From: Peteryoungia rhizophila
GTDB taxonomy: Bacteria > Pseudomonadota > Alphaproteobacteria > Rhizobiales > Rhizobiaceae
NCBI RefSeq assembly: GCF_004912145.1
Contig: NZ_STGT01000003.1
Location: 558,001-622,000 of the forward strand
Length of the DNA: 64,000 bases
Direction of reading: 5' to 3'
In this document: in pieces, positions 28,392-36,954 of the stretch
Layout: every line of letters begins with the position of its first letter
Numbering within the stretch: the first letter of the stretch is position 1
Notes under the pieces: generated by a model
Seen by the model: only the letters and a program-made list of their open reading frames with translations
Database searches by the model: none
What the model was told of the DNA's origin: nothing
Made by a program: the position numbers and the translations under genes

Positions 28392-28868
28392 TCAGTCCGC
28401 GGTGCTGTCGCGGGAGATCTTCGCGTTGATCTCAGCGATGACGTTTTCGAAGTCCTCGGCATGGGAGAAGTCCCGATAGACCGAGGCGTAGCGGACGAAC
28501 GCCACGTCATCGAGGGTCTTCAGGGCTTCGAGAACCTGCAGGCCGATTTCTTCGGATGAGATTTCGGTTTCACCGGAGCTTTCCAGACGGCGGACGATGC
28601 CAGACACAGCGCGTTCGATGCGGTCGGGATCGACCGGGCGCTTGCGCAGTGCGATCTGGAAGGACCGCACCAGCTTGTCTCGGGCGAAAGGCGCCTTGCG
28701 GCCGGTCTTTTTCAAGACCATCAGTTCGCGCAACTGCACCCGTTCGAAGGTGGTGAAGCGCCCCCCGCAATCCGGACAGATGCGCCGCCGGCGGATGGAG
28801 GTATTGTCCTCCGCCGGTCGCGAATCCTTGACCTGAGTCTCGTCCGATCCACAAAAGGGGCAGCGCAT
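28392..28868 (-). CDS. nrdR: Transcriptional repressor NrdR
   Basis: A 158-residue repressor of ribonucleotide reductase genes. The N-terminal zinc ribbon has [16 protein letters not shown] and [16 protein letters not shown], and the ATP-cone domain follows ([19 protein letters not shown]). It senses ATP/dATP and binds NrdR boxes. It starts 12 bases after the glyA stop and ends three bases before ribD, forming a glyA-nrdR-ribD operon. Confidence 0.96.
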   Translation of the reverse strand: MRCPFCGSDETQVKDSRPAEDNTSIRRRRICPDCGGRFTTFERVQLRELMVLKKTGRKAPFARDKLVRSFQIALRKRPVDPDRIERAVSGIVRRLESSGETEISSEEIGLQVLEALKTLDDVAFVRYASVYRDFSHAEDFENVIAEINAKISRDSTAD

Positions 28869-28880
28869 CAGCGTCCAGCC

Positions 28881-30170
28881 TTACATGTAGGGGTACATCG
28901 GGAAACGGTCGGTGAGAGCCACGACCTTCTCGCGAACGGCACCTTCGACGGCGGCATTGCCTTCATCCGAGTTGGCGACCTTCAGGCCATCGAGAACCTC
29001 GACGATCAGATTGCCGATTTCAGTGAATTCCGCTTCCTTGAAGCCACGGGTCGTGCCGGCAGGCGTGCCGAGACGGATGCCTGAAGTGACGAAGGGCTTT
29101 TCCGGGTCGAAGGGAATGCCGTTCTTGTTGCAGGTGATGAAGGCGCGGCCGAGGCCGGCTTCCGCACGCTTGCCGGTAGCGTTCTTCTTGCGAAGGTCGA
29201 CCAGCATCAGGTGGTTATCGGTACCGCCCGAGACGATGTCGAGATTGTGCTTGATCAGCGTGTCGGCCAGAACCTTGGCGTTCTTCACGACCTGGGCAGC
29301 GTAATCCTTGAATTCCGGCTTCAGCGCTTCACCGAAGGCCACGGCCTTGGCGGCGATGACATGCATCAGCGGGCCACCCTGGAGGCCCGGGAAGACGGCC
29401 GAGTTGAACTTCTTCGCCAGATCCTCGTCGTTGGTAAGGATCATGCCACCGCGCGGGCCACGGAGCGACTTGTGGGTCGTCGAGGTCGCGACATGGCAAT
29501 GCGGGAACGGCGACGGGTGCTGATCACCGGCAACGAGGCCGGCGATGTGGGCCATGTCGACCATCAGGTAGGCGCCAACGGAGTCAGCGATCTCGCGGAA
29601 GCGTTTCCAGTCCCATGTGCGGGAATAGGCGGTGCCGCCGGCGATGATCAGCTTCGGCTTGTGCTGCTCTGCCTTGCGGGCCACATCTTCCATGTCGAGC
29701 TGGTGGTCGTCTTCACGCACGCCATAGGAGACGACGTTGAACCACTTGCCGGACATGTTGACCGGAGAACCGTGGGTCAGGTGACCACCGGAGTTCAGGT
29801 CGAGGCCCATGAAGGTGTCGCCCGGCTGCAGGAGCGCGAGGAAGACTGCCTGGTTCATTTGGCTACCGGAGTTCGGCTGAACGTTGGCGAAGTTGACGCC
29901 GAAGAGCTTCTTGGCGCGCTCGATCGCGAGTTCTTCCGCGATATCGACGAACTGGCAGCCGCCGTAATAGCGCTTGCCCGGATAGCCCTCGGCATACTTG
30001 TTGGTCATGATCGAGCCCTGGGCTTCGAGCACGGCGCGGGAGACGATGTTTTCAGAGGCGATCAGCTCGATCTCATGGCGCTGGCGACCGAGTTCCTTCT
30101 CGATCGCACCGAAAATATCCGGGTCCGTATCGGCGAGAGAACGAGAAAAGAAGGCATCGTTGTTCGACAT
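28881..30170 (-). CDS. glyA: Serine hydroxymethyltransferase
   Basis: A 429-residue PLP enzyme that interconverts serine and glycine with tetrahydrofolate. Diagnostic pieces are [34 protein letters not shown], the PLP-lysine block [17 protein letters not shown] near residue 235 and the C-terminal [26 protein letters not shown] precedes the start at 30170. It is the first gene of the glyA-nrdR-ribD run and provides one-carbon units and glycine. Confidence 0.98.
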   Translation of the reverse strand: MSNNDAFFSRSLADTDPDIFGAIEKELGRQRHEIELIASENIVSRAVLEAQGSIMTNKYAEGYPGKRYYGGCQFVDIAEELAIERAKKLFGVNFANVQPNSGSQMNQAVFLALLQPGDTFMGLDLNSGGHLTHGSPVNMSGKWFNVVSYGVREDDHQLDMEDVARKAEQHKPKLIIAGGTAYSRTWDWKRFREIADSVGAYLMVDMAHIAGLVAGDQHPSPFPHCHVATSTTHKSLRGPRGGMILTNDEDLAKKFNSAVFPGLQGGPLMHVIAAKAVAFGEALKPEFKDYAAQVVKNAKVLADTLIKHNLDIVSGGTDNHLMLVDLRKKNATGKRAEAGLGRAFITCNKNGIPFDPEKPFVTSGIRLGTPAGTTRGFKEAEFTEIGNLIVEVLDGLKVANSDEGNAAVEGAVREKVVALTDRFPMYPYM

Positions 30171-30293
30171 GATCGCAGGCTCCTCAAAAGCGTTTGATGC
30201 TGTGGGGTCTTAACGTTCCGCAGTCACGAGAGCAATACGGAGAGCGACATTTGCGGATCAATTGACGCTTCATGTCGAAACGCCGCAGCCCCC

Positions 30294-30325
30294 GAAAAAG
30301 AAAAGCCGCGCACGAGGCGCGGCTT
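30294..30325 (-). terminator. Intrinsic terminator after the L,D-transpeptidase gene
   Basis: AAGCCGCGC / GCGCGGCTT form a 9-bp stem, followed on the minus strand by TTTTCTTTTTC. It lies 28 bases after the ldtP stop, separating it from glyA. Confidence 0.9.
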
Positions 30326-30352
30326 GGGATCGGTCGAGTACGGCGAAGGCAC

Positions 30353-31681
30353 TTATTGAAGTGGGACGAAGTCCTCTTCCACCGAACCGGCGAACTGTTC
30401 GACGCCGATGTTGGCCTGGAGCGCCAACTGAGCGTCGCCGTCCTTCTGGTAGATATCGTCGCGGAACTGGACGATGTTGTCGTTGGTCGACCAGGCGGTG
30501 ATGTAGACGATGTAGACAGGCACTTCCGCGGCCAGCTTGATCGGGTTGTTCTGGCGGGTCGTGATGACGCGCTCGATCTCCTGGCGCTGCCAGCCCTCGG
30601 TGTCACGCAGGAGCCAGGTGATCAGGTCACGCACGTTCTGCACACGGATGCAGCCCGAGGATTCAAAGCGCATCAGCTTGTTGAACAGGCCCTGCTGGGG
30701 CGTGTCATGCATGTATTCGTTATGCGGATTGTGGAAGTTGATCTTCGTTGACGCCATGGCGTTGATCTTGCCCGGGTCCTGACGGAACATCAGGTTCGGG
30801 GCCTTCTCGGCGTTCCAGTCGACGGTTTCCGGCGCCACTTCATTGCCGTTGCCATCGAACAGTCGGATGCTGTTGCGCGTCAGATAGGTCGAATCCTTCC
30901 GCATCAGCGGCACGATATCCTTTTCGATGATCGAGCGCGGCGCGGTCCAGTAAGGGTTGAGGATGACCTCATAGATCTTGGAATTGATCATGTGGGTCGG
31001 ACGGTCGATACGCCCAACGACAGCGGTGTTGCGCAGCGCCACACGGTCGTTCTCCACGGCTTCCACCGAAGCGCCCGGCACATTGACCGTGACGTAACGG
31101 GGACCGAGATCGCCCGACATGGACTGAAGGCGGACGAGATTGGTGTTCAGCTGGTTCAGGCGCACGTCGGCACCGACATTGAGCGCCTTGACGGTGAACT
31201 CGCCGAGCACGCCGTCTTCCGGCAGGCCGTGACGTGCCTGGAAGCGCTTGACCGCAGCATCGACGTAGGAATCGTAGGAATCGGAAAGCCCGGCTTCCCG
31301 CGGAAGGTCACCCGCGATCATCAGACGCTGGCGCAGACTCTGGACCGACGGATCCATGGCGCCGATGCGCAGCGCGCCCGGTGCGTTGACTGTCGGCCAG
31401 CCGCCATTGGCCACGATCGTCTGGTACTGACCGATGGCCTGCTGCATGTAGGCGAGATTGTTCGGGCTCAGCATGGAGCTGTTGGACGAGACGGCTGCAG
31501 CCGTTCGCGAAGCCTGGGCGTCGAACTGGTCGTCCCAGTTGCCACGACGCGGTGCATTGATCAGATCGTCGATCGCGTCCTGCGCCACGGCCTGGCCGGC
31601 GAATGCCGCGGCACCGGCGGCTGCCGCACCGCGGAGGAGCGATCGGCGCGAGAGAGCAACAATACCAGACTTATTGGACAT
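30353..31681 (-). CDS. ldtP: L,D-transpeptidase (LdtP-like), Tat-exported
   Basis: A 442-residue periplasmic enzyme that makes or edits peptidoglycan cross-links. The N-terminus has a twin-arginine signal (ALSRRSLLRGAAAAGAAAF, ending near AVAQD). A peptidoglycan-binding domain follows (VDAAVKRFQARHGLPEDG, about residues 160-185). The YkuD catalytic domain holds HDTPQQGLFNKLMRFESSGC with the conserved His and Cys, followed by IRVQN. The long insert before the catalytic motif is typical of the YcbB-like class. The upstream regulator gene is ldtR, an order known from Liberibacter and Sinorhizobium. The start at 31681 follows from the position of the Tat signal. Confidence 0.88.
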   Translation of the reverse strand: MSNKSGIVALSRRSLLRGAAAAGAAAFAGQAVAQDAIDDLINAPRRGNWDDQFDAQASRTAAAVSSNSSMLSPNNLAYMQQAIGQYQTIVANGGWPTVNAPGALRIGAMDPSVQSLRQRLMIAGDLPREAGLSDSYDSYVDAAVKRFQARHGLPEDGVLGEFTVKALNVGADVRLNQLNTNLVRLQSMSGDLGPRYVTVNVPGASVEAVENDRVALRNTAVVGRIDRPTHMINSKIYEVILNPYWTAPRSIIEKDIVPLMRKDSTYLTRNSIRLFDGNGNEVAPETVDWNAEKAPNLMFRQDPGKINAMASTKINFHNPHNEYMHDTPQQGLFNKLMRFESSGCIRVQNVRDLITWLLRDTEGWQRQEIERVITTRQNNPIKLAAEVPVYIVYITAWSTNDNIVQFRDDIYQKDGDAQLALQANIGVEQFAGSVEEDFVPLQ

Positions 31682-31822
31682 ATTTTCTACCGTTTCATCC
31701 TGAACCTGAACCAAACGCATAACGCGCCATGGTTAACAAAGCGCCGCCACGAGGGCTGAAATGTGCGTTGCGGGGTCGATCGGAGGCTGTCGAGACACCC
31801 CCTTTTTCTGTCTCCGGCGGTC

Positions 31823-31836
31823 CCATATCAATATGG
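31823..31836. promoter_or_regulatory. Palindrome upstream of ldtP, candidate operator
   Basis: CCATAT-CA-ATATGG is a 14-bp palindrome with perfect 6-bp arms, about 140 bases before the ldtP start codon. MarR-family dimers such as LdtR bind palindromes of similar size, so this is a candidate LdtR site. No copy was noticed in front of ldtR itself. Confidence 0.35.
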
Positions 31837-31910
31837 CCAATTCGTGTCACCAAGGGGTTGTGTCACGGGAGTGTGTAGGTTCTCCTGGGTGTCGCGAGGC
31901 TTGAAATGCG

Positions 31911-31943
31911 AAAACCGGACGCTTCGCAGGAAGCATCCGGTTT
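31911..31943 (-). terminator. Terminator after ldtR
   Basis: On the minus strand, AACCGGATGCTTC pairs with GAAGCGTCCGGTT (13 bp, one G-U) around a 4-base loop, followed by TTCGCATT. The T tract is weak. Confidence 0.65.
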
Positions 31944-31981
31944 CGAGCGGTGGATCGCTTGTGGAGGTCGTTCAGGACATC

Positions 31982-32491
31982 TCAGAGGCGATACATGATG
32001 CTATCGTTCCAGAAGCGATCGAGGCGCTGCAGGAGCTTGTTCATCTGGGTGAATTCGTCGGTGCCGATGCCGCCGACCTTCTGGATCGAGCCGATGTGGC
32101 GCTCGTAGAGCTTGGCGACGGTTTCGGCGATCTCCTGGCCGGCATCGGTCAGGCTGATACGGACCGAGCGACGGTCGACGCGCGAGCGCTGGTGGTTGAT
32201 GAAGCCGAGGTCGACGAGCTTCTTGACGTTGTAGGATACGTTCGAGCCCAGGTAGTAGCCACGCGAGCGCAGCTCACCGGCGGTCAGTTCCGAATTGCCG
32301 ATGTTGAAGAGCAGGAGGGCCTGGACGGCATTGATGTCGGAGCGGCCCTTGCGGTCGAACTCGTCCTTGATGACGTCGAGAAGGCGGCGGTGAAGACGCT
32401 CGACGAGGTGGAGGGATTCGAGGTAGAGCGAACGGATCGCTTCTTCCTGCGGGTCGAGAGTGGTCGGCTGCGGCTTGAGCTTGGTGTTCAT
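31982..32491 (-). CDS. ldtR: MarR-family regulator LdtR
   Basis: A 169-residue winged-helix regulator. The DNA-binding part contains INAVQALLLFNIGNSELTAG, ELRSRGYYLGSNVSYNVKKL and the wing QRSRVDRRSVRISLTDAGQE. The position next to an L,D-transpeptidase gene and glyA matches LdtR of Liberibacter and Sinorhizobium, where it controls ldtP and stress tolerance. The ATG at 32491 is preferred to the slightly upstream GTG/ATG frame start. A role in cell-wall remodelling under osmotic stress is inferred from those homologues. Confidence 0.85.
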   Translation of the reverse strand: MNTKLKPQPTTLDPQEEAIRSLYLESLHLVERLHRRLLDVIKDEFDRKGRSDINAVQALLLFNIGNSELTAGELRSRGYYLGSNVSYNVKKLVDLGFINHQRSRVDRRSVRISLTDAGQEIAETVAKLYERHIGSIQKVGGIGTDEFTQMNKLLQRLDRFWNDSIMYRL

Positions 32492-32623
32492 ATCGGTCTG
32501 CCTCACTGTTTTGTTTGGCGGTGTTGGTTTTTTCTCCCGCCTTGGTGAGGACCGTATCCAATGCGCATAAAATTCTATTTAAAACGCAGGCTTAACAGAG
32601 GCTTACCGAAGCCTCTCATCGTA

Positions 32624-33061
32624 TCAGGGTAAATCAACCGTTATACGCTCCTGCTTGTGTCTCCCTTCGATCCACAACGCCAGGCGGAACAGGAGATAAA
32701 GCACGAAGACCGCCGAGTGCATTGTGACCGCAAGCGGGTTGCGACCGAAGACTTCGGGCCAGACGGTGAACATCAGCATCTGACCACCAGCGGCGAGAAG
32801 CCACATGACAGGCCCCCAGGAGCCAGCGAGCCAGAGACCGAGGGCCGCCACGGGGAAGACCACGGCGAGGCCGGTGGCCGCCACCCGCCAGGGTGTGGCG
32901 AGGAGGTCGAAACGTCCCAGCCCGTCGTGACTGAAGCCGACGAGCAGCGCCCAGTATTGCAGGCCGAACCAGAGGCAGGCGAGCGCCACAATGCGCAGAA
33001 ATAGGACGAAGATGGTCTCCGTCAGGCTTCGAATGGGCGTGTTCTGCGAATCAGGTTCCAT
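32624..33061 (-). CDS. Four-helix membrane protein (DUF6163-like)
   Basis: A 145-residue integral membrane protein with about four membrane segments, including VLFLRIVALACLWFGLQYWA and MHSAVFVLYLLFRLALWIEG. It looks like the DUF6163 proteins that sit beside ldtR in Rhizobiales, though this is from memory of the family and not a search. It is upstream of ldtR on the same strand, with 132 bases between them, and divergent from hemB. Function unknown. Confidence 0.7.
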   Translation of the reverse strand: MEPDSQNTPIRSLTETIFVLFLRIVALACLWFGLQYWALLVGFSHDGLGRFDLLATPWRVAATGLAVVFPVAALGLWLAGSWGPVMWLLAAGGQMLMFTVWPEVFGRNPLAVTMHSAVFVLYLLFRLALWIEGRHKQERITVDLP

Positions 33062-33235
33062 GCGAGCGAGGATAGGCTCGCGGTGAGGGCTTCGCCAGCA
33101 GCAGCACTGCCCCCTCCCCTCCTGATCGCGCTTGCATGCTGCGACCCTTTGATCCGGCCGTCATTGCCGCCTTCCGTTTTGCAAGCTTCCGGCATCGTGC
33201 TAATCAGCAGCCTGATACAGACGAGGATCAGGCTC

Positions 33236-34252
33236 ATGACGGACAAGACACATCTGGTAGACGCAGTCACCGGTCACCGGCGCATGCGCCGCCTACGCAA
33301 GGCAGACTGGCAGCGCCGCATGGTCCAGGAGAACCGTCTGACCGTCGATGACCTGATCTGGCCGATCTTTGTTGTGCCAGGATCGAACATATTGGATCCG
33401 ATCGCTGCCATGCCCGGCGTTTACCGGATGAGCGTCGACAAGGCTGTTGAAGCCGCAAAAGAAGCCGCCGACCTCGGCATCCCGGCGCTTGCGACCTTCC
33501 CCAATGTGGAGATGGCGTTGCGCGACCAGACCGGCTCGGAAGTCCTGAAGAGCAACAACCTCCTCAATCAGGTTACAGCTGCGATCAAGAAGGCGGTTCC
33601 GAACATCGGCGTCATCACCGACGTCGCACTCGACCCCTTCACCAGCCATGGCCATGACGGCATTCTCCGGGATGGCGAAATCGTCAACGACGAGACGGTC
33701 GACCAGTTGGTGCGGGCGGCGATTGCCCAGGCCGATGCCGGCTCCGACATCATCGCGCCCTCCGACATGATGGACGGCCGGATCGGCGCCATCCGGCGCG
33801 GGCTGGATGCCGCGGGACACCAGGATGTCGGCATCATGTCCTATGCGACCAAGTTCGCCTCCTGCTATTATGGTCCCTATCGCGAGGCTATCTCGACGAG
33901 CGGGCTGCTGAAGGGTGACAAGAAGAGCTATTACATCGACCCGGCCAATGGCACGGAAGCCGTGCGGGACGCTGCCCTCGATGTCGAGGAAGGTGCCGAC
34001 ATGCTGATGGTGAAGCCGGGCCTGCCCTATCTCGACATCTGCTGGCGCCTGAAGGACGCCTTCGGCTTGCCGGTCTTTGCCTATCAGGTGTCGGGCGAAT
34101 ACAGCCAGATCAAGGCTGCGGCCGCCAATGGCTGGATCGACGGGGAGCGTGCGATGCTGGAGACGCTTCTCTGTTTCAAGCGCGCCGGCTGTGACGGCAT
34201 TCTCACTTACTTCGCGCCCGAAGTGGCCAGACTTCTCGCGAAACAGGGCTGA
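33236..34252 (+). CDS. hemB: Delta-aminolevulinic acid dehydratase (porphobilinogen synthase)
   Basis: A 338-residue heme-pathway enzyme that joins two 5-aminolevulinates. The two active-site lysines are in SYATKFASCYYGPYREA and MVKPGLPYLD. The metal-site loop reads DVALDPFTSHGHDG, with aspartate and no zinc cysteine cluster, so this is the magnesium-dependent form found in rhizobia. The ATG at 33236 follows CGAGGATCAGGCTC; the open frame upstream of it has no homology. With ctaA elsewhere in the window it serves heme supply. Confidence 0.96.
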   Translation: MTDKTHLVDAVTGHRRMRRLRKADWQRRMVQENRLTVDDLIWPIFVVPGSNILDPIAAMPGVYRMSVDKAVEAAKEAADLGIPALATFPNVEMALRDQTGSEVLKSNNLLNQVTAAIKKAVPNIGVITDVALDPFTSHGHDGILRDGEIVNDETVDQLVRAAIAQADAGSDIIAPSDMMDGRIGAIRRGLDAAGHQDVGIMSYATKFASCYYGPYREAISTSGLLKGDKKSYYIDPANGTEAVRDAALDVEEGADMLMVKPGLPYLDICWRLKDAFGLPVFAYQVSGEYSQIKAAAANGWIDGERAMLETLLCFKRAGCDGILTYFAPEVARLLAKQG

Positions 34253-34321
34253 CCCTCACGGATTATTGTATTCGCCATCGGGCTCCCCATATCTGCAACA
34301 TAACCGCACAAGGAGCCCGAC

Positions 34322-34780
34322 ATGAGCCTCGACAGCAACCCGACCTATGCCGCCCCCGAAGACTGGCGCGCCTATAGCGGCGTGCTTTCGCGGCGTGTCT
34401 TCGCCTTCCTGGTCGATTATTTGTTCATCGGTCTCCTCTGGATCCCGGCGGCAGTCGTCGTCTTCTTCCTCGGCGTGCTGACGCTCGGGCTGGGCTGGCT
34501 TCTCTATCCGATCCTGTTCTTCGTCGTCGCCGGTCTCTATTTCGGCATGTCGCTCGCCGGTCCCTCCCAGGCGACGCCGGGCATGCGGATGATGGGGATC
34601 GCCATGGTCCGCCTCGACGGTCGCAAGATCGACTTCGTAACGGCGATCGCGCATCTGGCGCTGTTCTGGATCCTGAACTCGGTGCTGACGCCGCTGGTGC
34701 TGCTGGCTGGCCTCTTCATCGAACGGTCGCGCCTGGTGCATGACCTCCTGCTCGGCACCGCCGCCGCCCGCACCTACTAA
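34322..34780 (+). CDS. RDD family membrane protein
   Basis: A 152-residue protein with three to four membrane segments. The RDD domain begins YSGVLSRRVFAFLVDYLFIG, with the R..D pair, and continues GPSQATPGMRMMGIAMVRLDGR and a last segment ending in RSRLVHDLLLGTAAA. Some RDD proteins transport or carry redox functions, but most are uncharacterised. ACAAGGAGCCCGAC precedes the ATG. It lies 69 bases after hemB and ends in its own terminator. Confidence 0.85.
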   Translation: MSLDSNPTYAAPEDWRAYSGVLSRRVFAFLVDYLFIGLLWIPAAVVVFFLGVLTLGLGWLLYPILFFVVAGLYFGMSLAGPSQATPGMRMMGIAMVRLDGRKIDFVTAIAHLALFWILNSVLTPLVLLAGLFIERSRLVHDLLLGTAAARTY

Positions 34781-34806
34781 GTCTCGAATCTCTTTTCGTG
34801 ACAATG

Positions 34807-34841
34807 CACTCCGGCTTTCGTGCCGGAGTGTTGACCTTTTT
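34807..34841 (+). terminator. Intrinsic terminator after the RDD gene
   Basis: CACTCCGGC / GCCGGAGTG form a 9-bp stem with a 6-base loop; TTGACC and then TTTTT follow. The slightly distant T run makes it moderate in strength. Confidence 0.75.
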
Positions 34842-34899
34842 CATTCTTGCGCCATCCTAGCTCGAACAGGACTGGCTAGAGGATTCTCTTCGGCAGCAG

Positions 34900-35661
34900 A
34901 TGAACACGCAGACCTCCCCCTCCCCCCAATTCTATCTGACGGCGCCAGCGCCGTGCCCGTATCTGGCGGGGGAGATGGAACGGAAGGTCTTCACCCACCT
35001 CGTCGGTCCGCGCGCCACCGAAATGAACGATCTTCTGACCCAGGGCGGTTTCCGCCGGTCGCAGAACATCGCCTACAGGCCGGCCTGCGAATCCTGCAGG
35101 GCCTGTGTCTCCGTCAGAGTTCTCGTGAACGAGTTCGAGATCAGCCGCAGCTTCCGGCGTATCGAGGCCGTCAACAGCGACATCATCGCGACCGTCTTCC
35201 CCGCCCAGCCGTCGACAGAACAATTCTCGCTTTTCCGCCAATATCTCGATTATCGCCACCAGAACGGCGGCATGTCGGACATGTCGGCGCTCGACTATGC
35301 GATCATGGTGGAAGACAGCCACGTACAGACGCGGGTGATCGAATACCGCCTGCGCACGCCCGGTGACGGGATCTCGCCCCAACCACGCGGCGAACTGATT
35401 GCGGTCGCCCTGTCGGACCTGATGAGCGACGGGCTGTCGATGGTCTACTCGTTCTACAATCCCGAAATGGAAAAGCGGTCTCTCGGCACGATGATGGTGC
35501 TCGACCATATCCGCCGGGCAAAGGCCCTCGGCCTGCCACATGTCTATCTCGGCTACTGGGTGCAGGGCTCAAAGAAGATGGGCTACAAGACCCGATTTCA
35601 GCCGCAGGAGCACCTGATGAGCCAGGGCTGGGCCCGTTTCACCCCCGAAATTGAGGGTTGA
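34900..35661 (+). CDS. bpt: Leucyl/aspartyl-type aminoacyl-tRNA-protein transferase
   Basis: A 253-residue N-end-rule enzyme of the Bpt/ATE family that adds an amino acid (leucine in bacterial Bpt) to proteins with certain acidic N-termini, marking them for ClpAP. The N-terminal domain has [17 protein letters not shown] and the [15 protein letters not shown] cysteine cluster. The C-terminal half contains [31 protein letters not shown] and [16 protein letters not shown]. It stands alone between terminators. The exact amino acid transferred is inferred from family. Confidence 0.93.
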   Translation: MNTQTSPSPQFYLTAPAPCPYLAGEMERKVFTHLVGPRATEMNDLLTQGGFRRSQNIAYRPACESCRACVSVRVLVNEFEISRSFRRIEAVNSDIIATVFPAQPSTEQFSLFRQYLDYRHQNGGMSDMSALDYAIMVEDSHVQTRVIEYRLRTPGDGISPQPRGELIAVALSDLMSDGLSMVYSFYNPEMEKRSLGTMMVLDHIRRAKALGLPHVYLGYWVQGSKKMGYKTRFQPQEHLMSQGWARFTPEIEG

Positions 35662-35706
35662 ACCGCTCGATATTCAGCTACGAACGTCCCGTTTCGGGAC
35701 AGGCAA

Positions 35707-35737
35707 GCCCTCCACCGCCTAAATCGCGGCGGAGGGC
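35707..35737. terminator. Probable bidirectional terminator between bpt and the methyltransferase gene
   Basis: GCCCTCCACCGC and GCGGCGGAGGGC form a 12-bp stem with one mismatch between two convergent genes. The tail TGCTTCATTTC is only partly T rich. A smaller hairpin, GTCCCG-TTT-CGGGAC, lies just before it at 35686-35700. Confidence 0.6.
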
Positions 35738-35746
35738 TGCTTCATT

Positions 35747-36790
35747 TCAGGACAGTTTGCGAATGATGCCGTAGACAATGTTCTTGTTCTGGCCGAAACG
35801 GATCGTGCATTCGACATCCAGGCCTTCGCTAGCCGCACGCATGATCCGCCACATGTCTTCTTCCGAACGCAGCAGCAACGCCCAGTTCATGAAGGTTTCC
35901 ATGTAGCCGTCGTCGGGTACTTCCTGCGAGAAGTTGGCGAACAGGAAGGTGCCGTTCGGCTTCAGCATCTGCAGGCAACGCTGGGACAGCTTGATCGCCA
36001 CTTCGTCGGCCAGATAGTCGTAGAGGCCGGCGGCATAGACGAAGTCGAAGGTGCCGAGGGTCTGGGCGCGGGTCAGAACCGTGCGAACGGATCCGTTGAC
36101 CGCTTCCACCGCCGTGCCGGCGAATTCGCTCGCCACGGCACCGACGCTCAGTGGATCCTGATCGAGCGCGAGCCAACGCTTGATCGTCTTGTCTTTCAGC
36201 GCCTGCGACATTGCGCCTTCGCGCAGATGACCCGCAGCAATCGTCAGGATCTCCGCGTCACCACCGCGAGACGACGCGACGTCATCGACGAATTGTGCAA
36301 GCAAATCACGCCTTTCGCGAACGGCGACACAGGCCGGCGACTGGCTTGTGAAGGCATGCACCTCCTTGCCCATCGGGCTTGCTGCATCCAGCATCGGCTG
36401 CACTGACGGATGGCCATAGATGAAGTCGAGCAAGCCCGCATCGCCCGAATAGCCACGCGGCTTTTCGAAAGACCAACGGGTGAAGGGATCTTCATGGAAG
36501 TGGCGTGCAATCGCGTGGGTCTGTGCCACCGGGATCAGCTGTTCCCAGAGCTTGAGGGAGTAGCGGTTGCGCAGACCATGGAGGCCCGTGAGCAGGCGAA
36601 GCATGATCTGTCCCACCGGAGTTTTCTGCTCGAATTGCTGCTCTGCCATCCGGAGGTGAAGTGCCAATTCGGCACGCGCTTCCGTGACTTGCTTGTCGCT
36701 GACCTCAGACGAAGTCGAGAAGACTTTCGCAGCAATAGAGTCCGGCGTGATCAGGCTCTGCCCATCGAATGCAATCTCCAAATCGCTCAC
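35747..36790 (-). CDS. SAM-dependent methyltransferase-like protein
   Basis: A 347-residue protein with a C-terminal Rossmann methyltransferase domain: EILTIAAGHLREG as the nucleotide motif, WLALDQDPLSVGA as the acidic strand, FDFVYAAGLYDYLADE and MLKPNGTFLFANF. The N-terminal 140 residues include the FEKPRGYSGDAGLLDFIYGH segment that recurs in proteins annotated as extracellular-factor (hydroxypalmitate methyl ester) biosynthesis; that name is from memory and uncertain. It is divergent from a GGDEF-EAL gene with a CtrA-type site between them, so a signalling role is plausible. Confidence 0.75.
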   Translation of the reverse strand: MSDLEIAFDGQSLITPDSIAAKVFSTSSEVSDKQVTEARAELALHLRMAEQQFEQKTPVGQIMLRLLTGLHGLRNRYSLKLWEQLIPVAQTHAIARHFHEDPFTRWSFEKPRGYSGDAGLLDFIYGHPSVQPMLDAASPMGKEVHAFTSQSPACVAVRERRDLLAQFVDDVASSRGGDAEILTIAAGHLREGAMSQALKDKTIKRWLALDQDPLSVGAVASEFAGTAVEAVNGSVRTVLTRAQTLGTFDFVYAAGLYDYLADEVAIKLSQRCLQMLKPNGTFLFANFSQEVPDDGYMETFMNWALLLRSEEDMWRIMRAASEGLDVECTIRFGQNKNIVYGIIRKLS

Positions 36791-36881
36791 ACTTCGCTCC
36801 TTTTTCAGTCAAATCTGATATTAATTCTTTGTAAACCATAATCGCAGAAGCCGATAAGTGCACTCCGAATTTAGTCAGACT

Positions 36882-36896
36882 TTAAAACATAGTTAA
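36882..36896. promoter_or_regulatory. CtrA-type site TTAA-N7-TTAA
   Basis: TTAA-AACATAG-TTAA fits the alphaproteobacterial CtrA consensus spacing exactly. It lies 59 bases before the GGDEF-EAL start and 92 bases before the divergent methyltransferase start. One such match can arise by chance in AT-rich promoter DNA, so binding needs testing. Confidence 0.5.
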
Positions 36897-36954
36897 TACG
36901 TGAGCCGCCTAGTGTAGCACGGCGCTCGACGTGCGCGTTGACGATGGAGTCGTG

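Larger units (their letters stand above)
31682..31981. other. 300-base region between ldtR and ldtP
   Basis: This stretch holds the ldtR terminator (31911-31943), a palindrome (31823-31836) and by position the ldtP promoter. No supported reading frame was found. Its length suggests that ldtP has its own regulated promoter and is not simply read through from ldtR. Confidence 0.55.

Noticed and set aside
32597-32616. AGAGGCTT-ACCG-AAGCCTCT hairpin near the DUF6163-like gene as a terminator
   Set aside because: The stem is good but no T run follows on either strand, so it is not listed as a terminator.
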